From IMG/VR virus record IMGVR_UViG_3300018410_000045, positions 1 through 24,705 of that record: a DNA stretch of 24,705 nt; one strand, written 5' to 3'. Below are positions 1 through 6,556 of this stretch, in pieces; the first letter of the stretch is position 1; every line of letters begins with the position of its first letter. Source of the DNA: a virus. The notes beneath the pieces were generated by a model. That model saw nothing but the letters and a program-made list of their open reading frames with translations. It was not told the origin of the DNA and made no database searches. Both the position numbers and the translations under genes were made by a program.

Positions 1-282
1 GCTGAACCATTCTTCATTACTGCAATGCCAGTAGAATACAAAGAAGCATGGGAAGCTCTATCTGAATCTAAGAAGAATCAAATCATGGCTCAATCTAAGT
101 ACCACAAACTTGGAACTGAGTACCAGGTAAGAAACTTCTGGCAAACAAGAGACCTTAGAGAGTCTGCTCCAGTAATGGAAAAGCTTGAAATGGTTAAAGA
201 ATCTAAAGAAGAAGAAAAGAAAGGTCTAGGATATGATGTAACTTCATATGCTGAACAATTCAAAAAGAGATTCAATAAATAA
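1..282 (+). CDS. Prohead core scaffold protein, C-terminal part (gp22-like)
   Basis: The frame is open from base 1 to TAA at 280-282, so this is the last 93 codons of a gene that starts outside the window; the ATG at 25 is probably internal. The visible part is hydrophilic and mostly helical, with a Lys/Glu-rich stretch (KESKEEEKKG) and an end in FKKRFNK. In T4 the gene immediately before the capsid gene 23 is the scaffold gene 22, whose product is charged and helical, forms the prohead core and is degraded by the gp21 protease. The assignment rests on position and composition; no catalytic motif of gp21 is visible here. A different head-assembly protein remains possible. Confidence 0.6.
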   Translation, partial: AEPFFITAMPVEYKEAWEALSESKKNQIMAQSKYHKLGTEYQVRNFWQTRDLRESAPVMEKLEMVKESKEEEKKGLGYDVTSYAEQFKKRFNK

Positions 283-283
283 G

Positions 284-291
284 GATATATA
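284..291 (+). promoter_or_regulatory. Putative late promoter box upstream of gp23
   Basis: GATATATA sits directly after the stop of the scaffold-like gene and about 94 bases before the gp23 ATG. The same octamer occurs upstream of six other structural or late-type genes in this window. By analogy with T4 late promoters (TATAAATA, read by gp55) it is probably the late -10 element; no -35 element is evident. Confidence 0.6.
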
Positions 292-300
292 AAAAGATAT

Positions 301-340
301 CGACGATAGGGCGACAGAAGCAGAAAGCCCAAATATGTCG
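301..340 (+). promoter_or_regulatory. Structured 5' leader of the capsid mRNA
   Basis: Two nested complementary pairs lie between the late promoter and gp23: CGAC (301-304) with GTCG (337-340), and GGGC (309-312) with GCCC (327-330). Together they can fold one interrupted hairpin. The following 37 bases up to the ATG are A-rich and unstructured. The other late genes in the window have much shorter leaders, so this may affect stability or translation of the capsid mRNA. This is inference from base pairing only. Confidence 0.35.
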
Positions 341-377
341 AGTTTAAACAACAAACAAAAAACAAAAATCTGAAAAA

Positions 378-1859
378 ATGGCAAATTTAATTAATGAGGC
401 AGAAATCAGAAGTACTTGGGCTCCTGTAATTGAGGAAGCAACTGGTATCAATGATTCTAACAAGCTGGCTTGGATGTCAACTTACTGCCACAACCACAAG
501 CTATACGAAGATGCTAACATGATGAGCTTAGGTTCAGTTGGTTCTTTCAATAGTATGAACATCGGAGGTATGGGTGCTGTAACTCTACCAGATACTGCTG
601 CGGGCTTTGATGCACAAAGAGGTTCTGGAGATAAAGCTCCAACACTACTTCCATTAGCAATGCAAGTTGCTGCACAAACTATCGGTCTAGATCTAGTACC
701 GGTTATCCCAATGGCTGGTCCTATGGGTCTTTTATCTTACCTAGACTTCGTATACGAAGGTGGTAGATTAGATAACGACGTAACTCCAACTTACGTAAAA
801 GTTAGCGGTACTAACCTAGTAGTAGGTGATGACGGCGTAGCTGCTCCAAACACTAAGGATTTCGCAGTACTAGTTGGTACTTCACGTCTAGACGGTGTAG
901 GTATCTACAAAATCACTGAAGCTGGTGAAGCTGAAGCTGCATCAGGAACAGTAGCTGATCTATTCACTGCTGATGACGATGCAGACGGTAACACTACTCT
1001 AAAAATTGAGTTAGTAGCTGCTCTAAACGATCACATCCCAGGATTCTCTGGTAACGAGAACGCTGATGGTGATCTACTAGATGCTTCTCCATTCTCAAGA
1101 GAAGTTGGTGAAAGAACTCCTGATAACATCATGGGTCTTTCTCTATTCAGCAAATCAGTTGAAGCTGAGACTTTCCAAGTTGCAGCTGCAGTAACAAGAG
1201 AGCAAGTTCAAGACCTTAAGCAATTCGGTGTTGACGCAGTAGCTCAAGTTGAAGCAGTTCTAACTAACGAACTAACTCAGTCAATCAACTCTTACATCTT
1301 AGGTACTATGAGATCTATGGCTGAAGCTAGACTAGGTACTCTAGCACTTGATTACTCAATCAATGGTGGTAACACTTACGGTGATCACAACAGAAGAATC
1401 TTAACTCACATCCTAGCTGCAGCGAACTTAATCGCTAACAGAGGTCGTAGAGGTGCAGGTAACTTCGCAGTAGTTGATGCTAAAGTAGCTTCAGCTCTAC
1501 AAGGAGTTGCTGGATTCGTTCCAAACCCAATGGCTAACACCATTTCACAAGTTGCAGGTGCAATCTACCCAGTAGGTTCTGTAGCTGGTATCAATATCTA
1601 CACTGATCCAAGACTTCCATTCGATGGAAAAGAAGTTGCGGGAGAAGAAACTCACGAAGTTCTAGTAGGTAGAAAAGGTGATGGTAACGGTGCAGGTCTA
1701 GTATTCATGCCATACCTAATGGCTGAATCAGTACAGACTATCGCTGAAGGTACAATGGCTCCTAAGGTAGCTGTTAAATCTAGATTCGCTCTAGTAAAAG
1801 CAGGTTTCCACCCAGAAACTCAGTACCACAAATTTAGCATCACAGGTCTAGAACTATAA
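378..1859 (+). CDS. 23: Major capsid protein gp23
   Basis: This is a 493-aa protein of the T4 gp23 HK97-fold family (T4: 521 aa), the main hexamer subunit of the head. Family-like stretches include the N-terminal STWAPVIEEATG, the region around residues 85-130 (LLPLAMQVAAQTIGLDLVPV, then PMAGPMGLLSYLDF) and the end FALVKAGFHPETQYHKFSI. T4 gp23 loses an N-terminal propeptide to the gp21 protease, which cuts after (L/I)xE; candidate sites here are LYE at 42-44 and IEE at 18-20, of which LYE is nearer the expected place. The ATG follows an A-rich leader without Shine-Dalgarno. Arginine is mostly AGA and leucine often CTA, unlike the replication genes. A late promoter lies upstream and a strong hairpin terminator follows the stop. 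Confidence 0.93.
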   Translation: MANLINEAEIRSTWAPVIEEATGINDSNKLAWMSTYCHNHKLYEDANMMSLGSVGSFNSMNIGGMGAVTLPDTAAGFDAQRGSGDKAPTLLPLAMQVAAQTIGLDLVPVIPMAGPMGLLSYLDFVYEGGRLDNDVTPTYVKVSGTNLVVGDDGVAAPNTKDFAVLVGTSRLDGVGIYKITEAGEAEAASGTVADLFTADDDADGNTTLKIELVAALNDHIPGFSGNENADGDLLDASPFSREVGERTPDNIMGLSLFSKSVEAETFQVAAAVTREQVQDLKQFGVDAVAQVEAVLTNELTQSINSYILGTMRSMAEARLGTLALDYSINGGNTYGDHNRRILTHILAAANLIANRGRRGAGNFAVVDAKVASALQGVAGFVPNPMANTISQVAGAIYPVGSVAGINIYTDPRLPFDGKEVAGEETHEVLVGRKGDGNGAGLVFMPYLMAESVQTIAEGTMAPKVAVKSRFALVKAGFHPETQYHKFSITGLEL

Positions 1860-1889
1860 TCTTACGATTAATTAGTATAACCTATATTG

Positions 1890-1918
1890 AAAGGGTCTCT
1901 TCGGAGACCCTTTCTTTT
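1890..1918 (+). terminator. Rho-independent terminator after gp23
   Basis: AAAGGGTCTC (1890-1899) pairs perfectly with GAGACCCTTT (1904-1913) around a TTCG tetraloop, followed by CTTTTG. The 10-bp stem and the UUCG loop make it the strongest terminator in the window; it separates capsid transcription from the next late promoter. Confidence 0.9.
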
Positions 1919-1926
1919 GTTTAGAA

Positions 1927-1934
1927 GATATATA
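1927..1934 (+). promoter_or_regulatory. Putative late promoter box
   Basis: GATATATA lies 26 bases upstream of the 1953 start and just after the gp23 terminator. It is followed by GATTATAAATAAAAG, which also contains the T4-style string TATAAATA (1938-1945). One of seven such boxes. Confidence 0.6.
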
Positions 1935-1952
1935 GATTATAAATAAAAGAAT

Positions 1953-3023
1953 ATGAAAATGAAGCTATCTAAGAAATTGATGCTCTTTGAAGAATTTACT
2001 GAGATAAAAACTGAAGTTGGCTCGACAGTAGATACAGACGTAGATTACGGTATGAAGGGTGAAATCATCCAGGATGTCGATACTATTATTTCTAAACTTG
2101 AAGATCTTGCTAATAATCTAGGTTCTGATAGAGTTGGAACTACTGAAACTGCAAATGAGTCTAATGAAATTCTTGTCGAAGGTGCTGCTGATCAATTAAT
2201 GAGCGCCGAATTATATATGTTACCATTAGTAGCAGCTGGTTTAGTAGGAGGTGCAGCAGTTGGAGTTGGTGTTCTTATAAAAAGGGCAATGAAGAGAAAA
2301 AAGATCAAGAAGCTCTTTAGTAAAGAGATTGAAAAGCCTAGACTAGAAGCGATGAATCTTAAAATTCAAAAGGCTGAAGAAAAAGAGGCTGATAAGAAGA
2401 AAAAGATGGAAGCTGAAATTAAAAAACTTGAAGCTGGGGCATCTACGATGCAAACATCGCTAGGTGAAAAATACCCAAATTCAAAGGACCTTTTAGCTGC
2501 ACTTAATGCCGATCTTAATTTTAAGATAACTTCTATCCTTATAAAGAAAGGAGTTCTTACTCCATCGGAACTTGAAAAGGCTAAGCAACTTAATACAAAT
2601 TCACAGGAAACTATTGAAACAGCAAACGCAAATGCTGCTCAAGAGAAAGAAAAAGGAAAAGAAATAGCAAAAAATGCAACTGACGAAGAAAAGGAAGAAA
2701 TCAGAAAGGCTGCAGAAGAAGCTAAAGAAAAAATGAGCCCTGAACAGAAGGCAAAGAATAGTAAAGAGGGTGAATCAAAGGACGATGAATCAAAAGAACC
2801 TACCCAAGAAGAACTTGACGCAGCAGACAAAGGTGTTTCAGATGCTAAAGCATCATATGATGAAGTTAAAGATGGTGATGATGAAAAAGCTAAACTTCAG
2901 GCCGAAATTAAAGTTAAACAGGCTCAACAGAAGAGAGCAAAACTTAAAGATAATGATGAACTTTACCAAGGCTTAGGGGATGATATTGGTGAGCTAATGA
3001 AGAAGATACAAGCTCTAGGTTAA
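1953..3023 (+). CDS. Hypothetical late protein with LFEEF leader, hydrophobic segment and charged coiled-coil tail
   Basis: A 356-aa protein that I do not recognise as a named family. The N-terminus MKMKLSKKLMLFEEFTEI resembles the short capsid-targeting leaders of T4 internal head proteins (of the YQEF type). Residues about 87-109 form one hydrophobic Gly/Ala/Val-rich segment, followed by a very basic patch (KRAMKRKKIKK). The rest is Lys/Glu/Ala-rich and predicted to be helical or coiled coil. LVE|G at 74-76 fits the T4 prohead protease consensus. With its own late promoter directly behind gp23, an internal head or scaffold-associated protein is plausible; a membrane-associated protein is the alternative. 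The frame stays open for 23 codons past the TAA (see the next entry). Confidence 0.75.
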   Translation: MKMKLSKKLMLFEEFTEIKTEVGSTVDTDVDYGMKGEIIQDVDTIISKLEDLANNLGSDRVGTTETANESNEILVEGAADQLMSAELYMLPLVAAGLVGGAAVGVGVLIKRAMKRKKIKKLFSKEIEKPRLEAMNLKIQKAEEKEADKKKKMEAEIKKLEAGASTMQTSLGEKYPNSKDLLAALNADLNFKITSILIKKGVLTPSELEKAKQLNTNSQETIETANANAAQEKEKGKEIAKNATDEEKEEIRKAAEEAKEKMSPEQKAKNSKEGESKDDESKEPTQEELDAADKGVSDAKASYDEVKDGDDEKAKLQAEIKVKQAQQKRAKLKDNDELYQGLGDDIGELMKKIQALG

Positions 3024-3095
3024 TCTTTAGATATTAAAGAAAAACCTACATTCAAATCAGCATCAATTGCCGATAAGTTTAGAGTTTTAATGTAA
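3024..3095 (+). other. In-frame coding-like extension behind the stop of the 356-aa gene
   Basis: After TAA at 3021-3023 the same frame stays open for 23 codons to a second TAA at 3093-3095. The extension reads like protein (KEKPTFKSASIADKFRVLM). The convergent minus-strand gene ends at the very next base, 3096. It may be a former C-terminus cut off by a stop mutation, a readthrough tail, or chance. Confidence 0.3.
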
Positions 3096-3602
3096 TCAAA
3101 GACGACGCTTAGCATTCTTCTTTGCAAGATTTAGGAACTCCTGTCTCTCATTGAGCAGGAGTTCTTTGCATTTCTTGCGAAACTCAATTGAACTCTTAAG
3201 AATTCGGCTGTCAACCATTGGAGCTTTAAGGACATCATGGTACTCTGAATGTACAAAATTCTCAAGGTCAAAATTCATAAATTTGGCTCTAATTGGTTTA
3301 CCAGATATTGCACAAACCCAATCGATTTGATTATAGTTGTTCTCAAGTGTCTGCTTATCAACAGCTACACTGCTTTCCCAATCCCAATATAACTTTAATG
3401 CCGCAGAATCTTTCACCGAAGGTCTCTGTATTTTAAGAGCACACTCAACAAATTGATCGCTTTCAGCCCATCGGTAGATATGCTTGTGTTTAATTAAAAA
3501 CTGTCGAAATGATTTTGGCAAATACTTAAGGACAATCCCAAATCTAGCCCCCTTTTTATTAGAGCTTCTTACGATATTAATCTTTGAGTAACTTATTGCC
3601 AT
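3096..3602 (-). CDS. Hypothetical protein, only minus-strand gene of the window
   Basis: A 168-aa basic protein, not recognised. I chose ATG at 3602 (MAISYSKINIVRSS) over a TTG eight codons upstream, because the ATG follows an A-rich ATAAATACAAAT leader typical of this genome. It has no obvious membrane segment; the last 40 residues are Lys/Arg/Glu-rich and probably helical (FRKKCKELLLNERQEFLNLA). It converges tail to tail with the 356-aa late gene and diverges from gp44 across about 60 bases that probably hold promoters for both directions. Arg and Leu codon use is mixed, as in the replication genes. An early or middle regulatory or nucleic-acid protein would fit, but nothing in the sequence proves it. 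Confidence 0.75.
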   Translation of the reverse strand: MAISYSKINIVRSSNKKGARFGIVLKYLPKSFRQFLIKHKHIYRWAESDQFVECALKIQRPSVKDSAALKLYWDWESSVAVDKQTLENNYNQIDWVCAISGKPIRAKFMNFDLENFVHSEYHDVLKAPMVDSRILKSSIEFRKKCKELLLNERQEFLNLAKKNAKRRL

Positions 3603-3637
3603 ATTTGTATTTATTCGTGGAAACAAAATGGCCTAGA

Positions 3638-3650
3638 CTCATATAATTAG
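3638..3650. promoter_or_regulatory. Possible divergent promoter region
   Basis: On the plus strand TATAATTAG (3642-3650) lies 14 bases before the gp44 start. On the minus strand TATATGAG (3645 to 3638) lies about 36 bases before the 3602 start and differs by one base from the TATATTAG box used elsewhere. The TATGTC half of the non-structural promoter is not visible for either direction, so confidence is low. Confidence 0.3.
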
Positions 3651-3663
3651 CAAAGACTTTTGT

Positions 3664-4620
3664 ATGCAATCAATAAATCAACTCTTTACAGAGAAATACC
3701 GTCCAAAAAATTTGGATGAGTTGATCCTACCGGATCGAGTTATGAATAAGTTCAAAGATGGCTTAGTACAGAACATGTTATTTGCAGGTTCACCAGGTAC
3801 TGGAAAGACGTCGACTGCGAAAGCAATTGTAAATCAATTTGAACTTCCATACCTCTATATTAATGCATCTACTGATACTTCAGTTGAAGTTATCAGAACC
3901 CGAATCATTGACTTTTGTTCTACTGTTTCGATTATGGATAAAGCAGGGGCATTTAAGGTAGTGATTCTTGATGAGGTTGATGGTGTAAGTGATCAGTTCT
4001 TTAAAGCACTTCGCGCAACAATGGAAACATTCGCAAGTAATAGTCGCTTTATTGCAACTTGTAATTACATCAATAAATTACCAGATCCAATCTTATCGCG
4101 GTTTGAAGTAATTAACTTTGACTTTGATAAGGAAGAAGAGGCTGAATTGACAAAGAAATACATTCGCAGAGTATATGACATCTGTGGAAAAGAAGAAATG
4201 ACAATTGAGAAACCAGCTCTGGTTGAATTTGTTCGTCGTAATTTCCCAGATCTTCGTAACACTCTTAATAAACTACAAGGCTTCAAAACACAAGGTACAA
4301 ATAATATTACCGTAACTGATGTGAAGAAGTTTAACTCAGTGTATAAAGACGTATTTGAGTTAATTTTTAACAACACAGATCCAGCAGAAAACTATAAGGT
4401 GTTGGTGAGTAACTACTCAAACCGGGTAGATGATGTATTGGCGGCACTAGGCGCCGAATTTGTGGAATACATACAACAAGAGAAACAACAAAGCGTTAAA
4501 CACATACCGCAAATCATCGTATCAGTTGCACAACACCAAGCACAAAGAGTACATGTGATTGACCCGGTAATAACGATGTTAAGTTGCGTGTATTCTCTAC
4601 AGACGATTATAAGATCTTAA
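3664..4620 (+). CDS. 44: Sliding-clamp loader ATPase subunit (gp44-like)
   Basis: This 318-aa AAA+ ATPase (T4 gp44: 319 aa) opens the gp45 clamp and loads it on primer-template DNA. Visible motifs are EKYRPK at 10-15, the usual N-terminal clamp-loader signature; Walker A GSPGTGKT at 42-49; Walker B VVILDEVD at 99-106; sensor-1 ATCNY at 131-135; and ILSRF at 143-147, the SRC-type arginine-finger region (here SRF). The C-terminal part is the helical collar domain. Arginine is mainly CGN, in contrast to the AGA-rich structural genes. Its partner gp62 is not identifiable with confidence in the window; the 142-aa and 216-aa genes downstream are only positional candidates. Confidence 0.93.
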   Translation: MQSINQLFTEKYRPKNLDELILPDRVMNKFKDGLVQNMLFAGSPGTGKTSTAKAIVNQFELPYLYINASTDTSVEVIRTRIIDFCSTVSIMDKAGAFKVVILDEVDGVSDQFFKALRATMETFASNSRFIATCNYINKLPDPILSRFEVINFDFDKEEEAELTKKYIRRVYDICGKEEMTIEKPALVEFVRRNFPDLRNTLNKLQGFKTQGTNNITVTDVKKFNSVYKDVFELIFNNTDPAENYKVLVSNYSNRVDDVLAALGAEFVEYIQQEKQQSVKHIPQIIVSVAQHQAQRVHVIDPVITMLSCVYSLQTIIRS

Positions 4621-4637
4621 AAAAATATTGCTACAGA

Positions 4638-4669
4638 TTTTTTTATGTCAAGAAAAATGATTATATTAG
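4638..4669 (+). promoter_or_regulatory. Non-structural promoter of RNase H (TATGTC-N12-TATATTAG)
   Basis: TATGTC (4644-4649) and TATATTAG (4662-4669) are 12 bases apart, as at 22733-22758. The shared block includes TTTTTTTATGTCAAGAA. An A7T/AT7 inverted repeat (4619-4626 with 4637-4644) overlaps the upstream part. TATATTAG resembles the Bacteroidota -7 element TAnnTTTG. The RNase H ATG lies 22 bases behind the box. Confidence 0.65.
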
Positions 4670-4690
4670 ATCTGTAAAAACAACATAACA

Positions 4691-5614
4691 ATGAAAGTGG
4701 GAAAACATACATTACTTATCGACGGTAATTACTTCATCTTTAGTAGATTGTTCGTAATGCCAAGACCAAAAAGCGGAATGCTTCTTGGTGATGACAAAGC
4801 GAAGGCACAGTTTATGCGTAAGCTGTCAATTGACTTTGCATCTGAAATGCGTAAACTTCAAGGGTTTGTCGACGATGTTGTAGTGGCTGTCGATTCTAAA
4901 TCTTGGCGTAAAGACTTATACCCACAAGCCGATTATAAAGGTACTCGTAAACAGGACAGCTCAGTTAATTGGGAAGCTGTTTATGATGTATACGCAAAAT
5001 TCCAAGAAATCTTAAAATCAAAGGGTGTTACAGTTCAGCAAACTTCAGGTGCAGAAGCAGATGATGTAATCTTTGGCTGGTCAGTTGCTCTTAATGATCG
5101 TGGTAAATCTTGTATTGTATGGACTGGTGATCGTGACCTAATTCAACTTGTCAATCACTCAACCGCGAACGATGCACATACAATTTGGTACTACAACTCT
5201 AAAAAGAGTCTTTATGTCTACCCAGGATTCCAAGCAGATATGGATCGCTTAGCATCTGATGCTCTTAGTGATGATGAAATGCTATTTAATATGGGTGGTT
5301 CACATGTAACCCGTGATGATTACCAACGTCAAATCTTAGCATGGATTCAAAAGAATAAGATTCAAACTACGGAAGTTGACTGTGATGAGTTTATCTTTAA
5401 AAAGGTTCTAGTTGGCGACAGTAGCGATAACATTGCTTCAGTTGTAACTTGGCAAAAAGAAATGAAGAATGGTAAACTTCGCAACTATTCAATTACTGAA
5501 AAGATGGCAGAAAAGATTTGGGAACAATATGTCAAAGAATTCGATACTTTCGAAATTGACTACCTATTCTCAGATGCTCAAAAAGTAGATTGTCAGACAT
5601 CATCCATCGAGTAG
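4691..5614 (+). CDS. rnh: RNase H / 5'-3' FEN-type exonuclease, N-terminal portion (frame broken near 5584)
   Basis: This 307-aa frame has the T4 RNase H core, which removes RNA primers and flaps during lagging-strand synthesis. The metal-binding acidic residues are all present: D11 (LLIDGNY), D68 (VAVDSKSWRK), E122/D124/D125 (GAEADD), D147/D149 (TGDRD) and D243/D246 (VLVGDSSDN). After residue 298 the frame ends in an unconvincing VDCQTSSIE. The overlapping frame at 5560-5955 continues the T4 alignment: its NIGLMVLHNHIIPEAIQ matches the T4 pattern NLVLIDFDYIPDNIA. One extra A in the run of five at 5580-5584, or a -1 slip there, would give one protein of about 421 aa. Possible causes are an assembly error, a real mutation or programmed frameshifting. 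The nuclease core is intact either way. Confidence 0.88.
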   Translation: MKVGKHTLLIDGNYFIFSRLFVMPRPKSGMLLGDDKAKAQFMRKLSIDFASEMRKLQGFVDDVVVAVDSKSWRKDLYPQADYKGTRKQDSSVNWEAVYDVYAKFQEILKSKGVTVQQTSGAEADDVIFGWSVALNDRGKSCIVWTGDRDLIQLVNHSTANDAHTIWYYNSKKSLYVYPGFQADMDRLASDALSDDEMLFNMGGSHVTRDDYQRQILAWIQKNKIQTTEVDCDEFIFKKVLVGDSSDNIASVVTWQKEMKNGKLRNYSITEKMAEKIWEQYVKEFDTFEIDYLFSDAQKVDCQTSSIE

Positions 5615-5955
5615 TTGGTAAGAGTTCACCTGCTTTAATTAAAACGGCTCTCAGTAGTAATATTGGACTAATGGTTCTACATAACCATATTATACCAGAA
5701 GCAATCCAAAAGGCAATCTATAAAGAGATTGACTCTTTATGGGAGGGTGCTGTTGAAAATATGAATGTTCTATTCGATAAGGATAAGATTCTAGAAGGAA
5801 CTCATTGGTTAAATGGCTCAAGCGAACCAGCAGGTATGGATCCTTTTGCAGGCATGGATATTCCTCAAGATCCAAAACCAATGAAGACAATTGGCAAAAA
5901 GAAGGATGAAACAAAAGCAAAGCCAAAGACTAAAAACTTAAATAACCTATTCTAA
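5590..5955 (+). CDS. rnh: RNase H C-terminal portion in the -1 frame, with clamp-binding-like tail
   Basis: The frame is open from 5560; the first usable start is TTG at 5590, but it is more likely the second half of the preceding gene (joined as DAQKSRLSDIIHRVVGKSS). The first about 60 residues correspond to the helical C-terminal domain of T4 RNase H. The remainder is a Pro/Lys-rich linker ending in KPKTKNLNNLF. The final LNNLF resembles the C-terminal clamp-binding peptides of T4 replication proteins (gp43 ends near SLDMLF) and the bacterial QLxLF motif. T4 RNase H is known to work with the gp45 clamp, so a tethering role is reasonable. If translated alone it would lack all catalytic residues. 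Confidence 0.8.
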   Translation: MSDIIHRVVGKSSPALIKTALSSNIGLMVLHNHIIPEAIQKAIYKEIDSLWEGAVENMNVLFDKDKILEGTHWLNGSSEPAGMDPFAGMDIPQDPKPMKTIGKKKDETKAKPKTKNLNNLF

Positions 5956-6125
5956 TGATACCAACGCTTGAAGAACAAATTCACATCGAAGAGATTTTAG
6001 CTGAAGCAAGAGCTTACGGTCTTGATTGGGAAGTTAAGTCTTGGGCGATGCAATTCATGAAAGATAACCCTGAAATGCCACTAGTAGATGCATATCAACT
6101 TGCATATATGGAGTGGGTTAAGTAA
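5955..6125 (+). CDS. Small hypothetical protein (56 aa)
   Basis: The start ATG overlaps the preceding stop (TAATG), indicating translational coupling to the RNase H frame. The 56-aa acidic product runs from MIPTLEEQIHIEEIL to LAYMEWVK, is rich in Glu and aromatic residues and is probably two or three helices. I do not recognise a family. Tight coupling on both sides (the next ATG is 2 bases behind the stop) and codon use like the neighbours argue that it is a real gene in the replication operon. Confidence 0.7.
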   Translation: MIPTLEEQIHIEEILAEARAYGLDWEVKSWAMQFMKDNPEMPLVDAYQLAYMEWVK

Positions 6126-6127
6126 CT

Positions 6128-6556
6128 ATGCTAGACGAAACTAAACTATTTGACTTCGTGAAAATAATGTTCACGAGGCCAGCAGACTATAAGAAAGTAA
6201 AACAAATCAACAAGAAGCGACATCACTTTATGATTAATCGTTTCTTTTCTATCAAATACCCAGCAAACGCACAGTTATTTAATGTTAATGGTATTAATGG
6301 TGGAAATGTAGTTGAGAGTTGGTCAATCGTTGCTTCTCGATTTAAGAGCGTTCCCGGTTGGATCTACACTAAAACAAAAAAGGCGCCAGCCAATAAACAG
6401 GATAAATATACTCCAGATCCTGTTGCTGTCCAGCTTTTTATGGAAAAGAATGAGATCGGAAAAAGGGAATTCGAAGAATTAAAAACCTTTGCAAAGGATC
6501 AATTGTATGATGATTTGCAAAAAATTGAGAAGCAAATAGATGTCTACTCCAAATAA
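6128..6556 (+). CDS. Hypothetical protein in replication operon (142 aa)
   Basis: This 142-aa basic protein is not recognised. The N-terminal half is Lys/Arg/aromatic-rich (YKKVKQINKKRHHFMINRFF), which would suit nucleic-acid or protein binding. The C-terminal half is helical and charged (EKNEIGKREFEELKTFAKDQ). It starts 2 bases after the 56-aa gene and its last 17 bases overlap the next start. Position behind gp44 and RNase H makes a replication accessory role, including a divergent clamp-loader small subunit, conceivable; no similarity to T4 gp62 is visible by eye. Confidence 0.75.
   Translation: MLDETKLFDFVKIMFTRPADYKKVKQINKKRHHFMINRFFSIKYPANAQLFNVNGINGGNVVESWSIVASRFKSVPGWIYTKTKKAPANKQDKYTPDPVAVQLFMEKNEIGKREFEELKTFAKDQLYDDLQKIEKQIDVYSK

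Noticed and set aside
90-365. 91-codon minus-strand ORF over the scaffold end and gp23 leader
   Set aside because: It overlaps a good plus-strand gene, the late promoter and the leader; composition is that of a shadow frame.
2770-2976. 68-codon plus-strand ORF inside the 356-aa gene
   Set aside because: Lys/Met/Asn-rich shadow of a Lys/Glu-coding region, with no leader of its own.
3603-3626. TTG start eight codons upstream for the minus-strand gene
   Set aside because: The ATG at 3602 has the A-rich leader usual here; the upstream residues add nothing recognisable.
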